Positions 24,660-26,568 of a stretch of 26,568 bases of DNA are shown one piece after another. The position numbers were made by a program, and so were the translations under genes. The DNA comes from an uncultured Prevotella sp. (GTDB lineage Bacteria; Bacteroidota; Bacteroidia; Bacteroidales; Bacteroidaceae), in the NCBI GenBank assembly GCA_900552675.1, contig USAI01000028.1:1-26568 (forward strand), read 5' to 3'. The number at the start of each line of letters is the position of its first letter. The first letter of the stretch is position 1. Below the pieces are notes generated by a model, which was not told the DNA's origin, ran no database searches, and was given only the letters and a program-made list of their open reading frames with translations.

Positions 24660-25352
24660 ATGATCAAAAATATAAAGAAATTCAAGAAAATTCGTTTGCA
24701 TCGTGAAGGCACCGACACTTTGGTGTATGGCTTCATCTTTATTGCTGCCATTGCCTTACTGTTGTGGCGCTTCGTTGATAACCCTGCTCCCTTCTGGTGC
24801 TTCTTAGCCGTGATGGCCGTGGTTTACGGCATCGTGGTGAATTTCTTCCGTTGCCCCATACGCTATTTCCCCAGCGAAGACACTGAAAAGATTGTCGTGG
24901 CACCTGCTGATGGCCGCGTGGTCGTAATTGAAGAGGTAGAAGAAAACGAATATTTTCATGACCGCCGACTGATGGTGAGCATCTTCATGAGCCTGTTTAA
25001 CGTGCATGCCAACTGGTTCCCCGTTGACGGACGCGTGAAGGCGGTGAAGCACACCAACGGCAATTTTCATAAAGCATGGCTGCCCAAAGCCAGCGAAGAA
25101 AACGAGCATGCCGACGTGCTCATCACTACTCCCGATGGTGTCGACATTCTTTGCCGACAGATTGCTGGAGCCGTGGCACGCCGCATTGTAACCTATGCTA
25201 AGGAGGGCGAAGATTGCTACATCGACGAGCACCTGGGCTTCATCAAGTTTGGTTCGCGTGTAGATGTTTACCTGCCTCTGGGCACTGAGGTGTGCGTAAA
25301 GATGGGACAGGCCACTGTGGGCGACCAAACGGTCATTGCACGTTTGAAATAA
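24660..25352 (+). CDS. psd: phosphatidylserine decarboxylase
   Basis: It decarboxylates phosphatidylserine to phosphatidylethanolamine at the inner membrane, using a pyruvoyl group made by self-cleavage. The 230-residue protein has two N-terminal hydrophobic segments (about 20-36 and 44-62), APADGRV (81-87), the SIFMSLFNVHANWFPVDG segment (107-124) and the cleavage motif FGS (197-199), where S199 should become the pyruvoyl residue of the small alpha subunit. The size matches the short, PSD-A-like class rather than the longer E. coli enzyme. It is followed by pssA, the preceding enzyme of the same pathway. Confidence 0.93.
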   Translation: MIKNIKKFKKIRLHREGTDTLVYGFIFIAAIALLLWRFVDNPAPFWCFLAVMAVVYGIVVNFFRCPIRYFPSEDTEKIVVAPADGRVVVIEEVEENEYFHDRRLMVSIFMSLFNVHANWFPVDGRVKAVKHTNGNFHKAWLPKASEENEHADVLITTPDGVDILCRQIAGAVARRIVTYAKEGEDCYIDEHLGFIKFGSRVDVYLPLGTEVCVKMGQATVGDQTVIARLK

Positions 25353-25379
25353 ACATTTGAAACAAGGAGGATCATTCAA

Positions 25380-26096
25380 GTGAATATTCTAACAAACATT
25401 AAGAAAGTAATTCCTAACACCCTTACTTCGTGCAACCTCATTTCGGGTTGCATCGCCACGGGCTTTGCCTTTCAGGGCGATGTGCGCATGGCGCTGATGT
25501 TTATCATCTTGGGTGCCGCGTTCGACTTCTTCGATGGCATGAGCGCACGCCTCTTGCACGTGTCGTCGCCCATTGGTAAGGAGCTCGACTCGCTGGCCGA
25601 TGATGTAACCTTCGGCGTGGCACCTGCCACCATCATCTTTGCACATCTTAAGGTGATGGACTATCCCTCGGCCCTTGAGTGCTGCCGCCCTTGGCTGCCT
25701 TACTTTGCCTTTGTGGTGGCTGCTTTCTCGGCCCTGCGCTTAGCAAAGTTTAACCTCGACGAGCGTCAAACCACCTCGTTTATAGGCTTGCCCACACCTG
25801 CCAACGCCCTGTTCTGGGGCTCGCTGCTCTCTACCCATGCCAATTGGCTCACCAGCCCTTCATACATGCTGCCCGTGGTGCTTGTTATGATATGCTTGTC
25901 AAGTTGGTTGCTGGTGTGCGAACTGCCCATGTTTGCTCTCAAGTTTAAGCAGTGGGGATGGAAGGGCAACGAGGTGAAATATCTCTTCGCCGCCTTTGCC
26001 GTGGCATGCATCGTGGCCTTTGGTCCGCTGCAGAGCTTCTGGGCCATCATCTTGGTATACATTATCCTTTCGGCCGCTCTTGCCTTGCACCGATAA
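25380..26096 (+). CDS. pssA: CDP-diacylglycerol--serine O-phosphatidyltransferase
   Basis: It makes phosphatidylserine from CDP-diacylglycerol and serine in the membrane, feeding Psd. The 238-residue, multi-helix protein carries the CDP-alcohol phosphotransferase signature DG-x2-AR-x8-G-x3-D-x3-D in FDGMSAR followed by GKELDSLAD. The start is GTG at 25380, preceded at 9 bases by a perfect AGGAGG (25365-25370), an unusually strong Shine-Dalgarno for this phylum. It is separated from psd by 27 bases, so the two form one operon. Confidence 0.93.
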   Translation: MNILTNIKKVIPNTLTSCNLISGCIATGFAFQGDVRMALMFIILGAAFDFFDGMSARLLHVSSPIGKELDSLADDVTFGVAPATIIFAHLKVMDYPSALECCRPWLPYFAFVVAAFSALRLAKFNLDERQTTSFIGLPTPANALFWGSLLSTHANWLTSPSYMLPVVLVMICLSSWLLVCELPMFALKFKQWGWKGNEVKYLFAAFAVACIVAFGPLQSFWAIILVYIILSAALALHR

Positions 26097-26124
26097 GGTT
26101 TTCTTATTGTAACATACACTATTT

Positions 26125-26448
26125 ATGTTCAAACTTTTTTTTATTTTCATCATATTGCCCGTGCTCATCATCTTCTTGGTGGGCGGCTTCACGGTGTTTA
26201 AGTTCTTGTTTCGTGTGAAGCAGATGAGTAAACAGTATGGGGCGAACGGTGGCTTTCAGCAACAACAACGTTCGCGACACCGTTCGCAACAGCGTGCTCA
26301 GCAACGCTCACAGCAACGTGCTCAGCAGCGCACCAACGCCGCTTCGGCCGATGAAATGCTGTACGACAGCCGAAGTTCTGAAGATCGTAACAAAAAGATT
26401 TTCGCCAAAGAAGAAGGCGAATATGTTGACTATGAGGAGGTGAAATAA
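26125..26448 (+). CDS. DUF4834 family small membrane protein
   Basis: A 107-residue protein with one N-terminal transmembrane helix (about 2-30), a Gln/Arg-rich middle (45-69) and a conserved acidic C-terminus (KKIFAKEEGEYVDYEEVK) that fits the DUF4834 family of Bacteroidetes. Its function is unknown. The middle contains a perfect four-residue repeat (R-S/A-Q-Q, four times). It follows pssA by 28 bases and its stop codon lies in the loop of the terminator hairpin, so it is the last gene of the psd-pssA unit. Confidence 0.8.
   Translation: MFKLFFIFIILPVLIIFLVGGFTVFKFLFRVKQMSKQYGANGGFQQQQRSRHRSQQRAQQRSQQRAQQRTNAASADEMLYDSRSSEDRNKKIFAKEEGEYVDYEEVK
26281..26328 (+). repeat. 12-base coding tandem (RSQQ/RAQQ)
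   Basis: Four 12-base units encode RSQQ-RAQQ-RSQQ-RAQQ. The alternation shows a 24-base duplication on top of the 12-base one. It lies within the cytoplasmic part of the DUF4834 protein. Confidence 0.8.
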
Positions 26449-26464
26449 AGCACCTCCTTTTTTT
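26435..26464 (+). terminator. intrinsic terminator of psd-pssA-DUF4834
   Basis: AGGAGGTG (26435-26442) pairs with CACCTCCT (26451-26458) around an 8-base loop, followed by a T-run to 26464. The 5' arm is inside the end of the coding sequence and the stop codon (26446-26448) is in the loop. Confidence 0.85.
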
Positions 26465-26495
26465 GTGCCCTCTTTTTTGCGCCCTGTTCTCCAGC

Positions 26496-26564
26496 CCCCA
26501 ATTTATGTTATCATTGGGGAGGGTGTGTCAAAATAGGAGTTAGAGGAAGTTAAGAAGAAGTTAA
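26496..26564. repeat. small hairpin and GAAGTTA-type tandem
   Basis: CCCCAAT (26496-26502) pairs with ATTGGGG (26513-26519). After it, degenerate units GGAGTTAGA, GGAAGTTAA and GAAGAAGTTAA run from 26536 to 26564. The region is intergenic and cut by the window edge; no gene is seen. Confidence 0.4.
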
Positions 26565-26568
26565 TCCA

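Overview
This window reads as chromosome from a Bacteroidales bacterium, most likely a Prevotella-type organism. The evidence is a SusC/SusD outer-membrane import pair, lipoproteins with acidic residues just after the lipidated cysteine, two type IX secretion (T9SS) proteins, and five complete promoters of the Bacteroidetes form TTTG-N19-21-TAnnTTTG. The species assignment is inferred from gene content; no phage, plasmid, insertion sequence or CRISPR array is visible.

Layout. (1) Positions 1-540 hold a G-rich inverted repeat, degenerate tandem repeats, AT-rich sequence and a promoter. (2) Positions 541-9013 form a five-gene plus-strand operon: SusC-like porin, SusD-like binding lipoprotein, HExxH zinc metallohydrolase lipoprotein, DUF4302 lipoprotein and BACON-domain lipoprotein. 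It ends at a strong bidirectional terminator (9051-9087). (3) Positions 9094-11217 carry minus-strand yraN, birA and pyrH, separated by low-complexity spacers. (4) Positions 11363-11641 hold a second, inverted copy of the G-rich repeat and a tRNA-Pro(GGG) with its own promoter and terminator. (5) Positions 11857-19970 are a plus-strand run: aroA, a small membrane protein with four clustered cysteines, a metal ABC permease, porW/sprE, porX and tsaE. (6) Positions 20053-20196 are an unusual tandem plus inverted repeat between convergent tsaE and trxA. (7) trxA and dnaE lie on the minus strand. (8) psd, pssA and a DUF4834 gene lie on the plus strand, divergent from dnaE.

How the genes work together. 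The first operon looks like a dedicated nutrient-capture locus without any glycoside hydrolase: surface lipoproteins bind and probably cut a substrate, and the TonB-dependent porin imports it. A peptide or protein-linked substrate is plausible but inferred. PorW and PorX, side by side, are a structural and a regulatory part of the T9SS. Psd and PssA are consecutive enzymes of phosphatidylethanolamine synthesis. The remaining genes are core housekeeping functions.

The most interesting signals are the glycosidase-free SusCD/metallohydrolase operon, the palindromic pair of divergent promoters between dnaE and psd, the two complex intergenic repeat families, the porW-porX adjacency with a 17-residue repeat tail in PorW, and the Cys4 membrane protein beside a metal permease.
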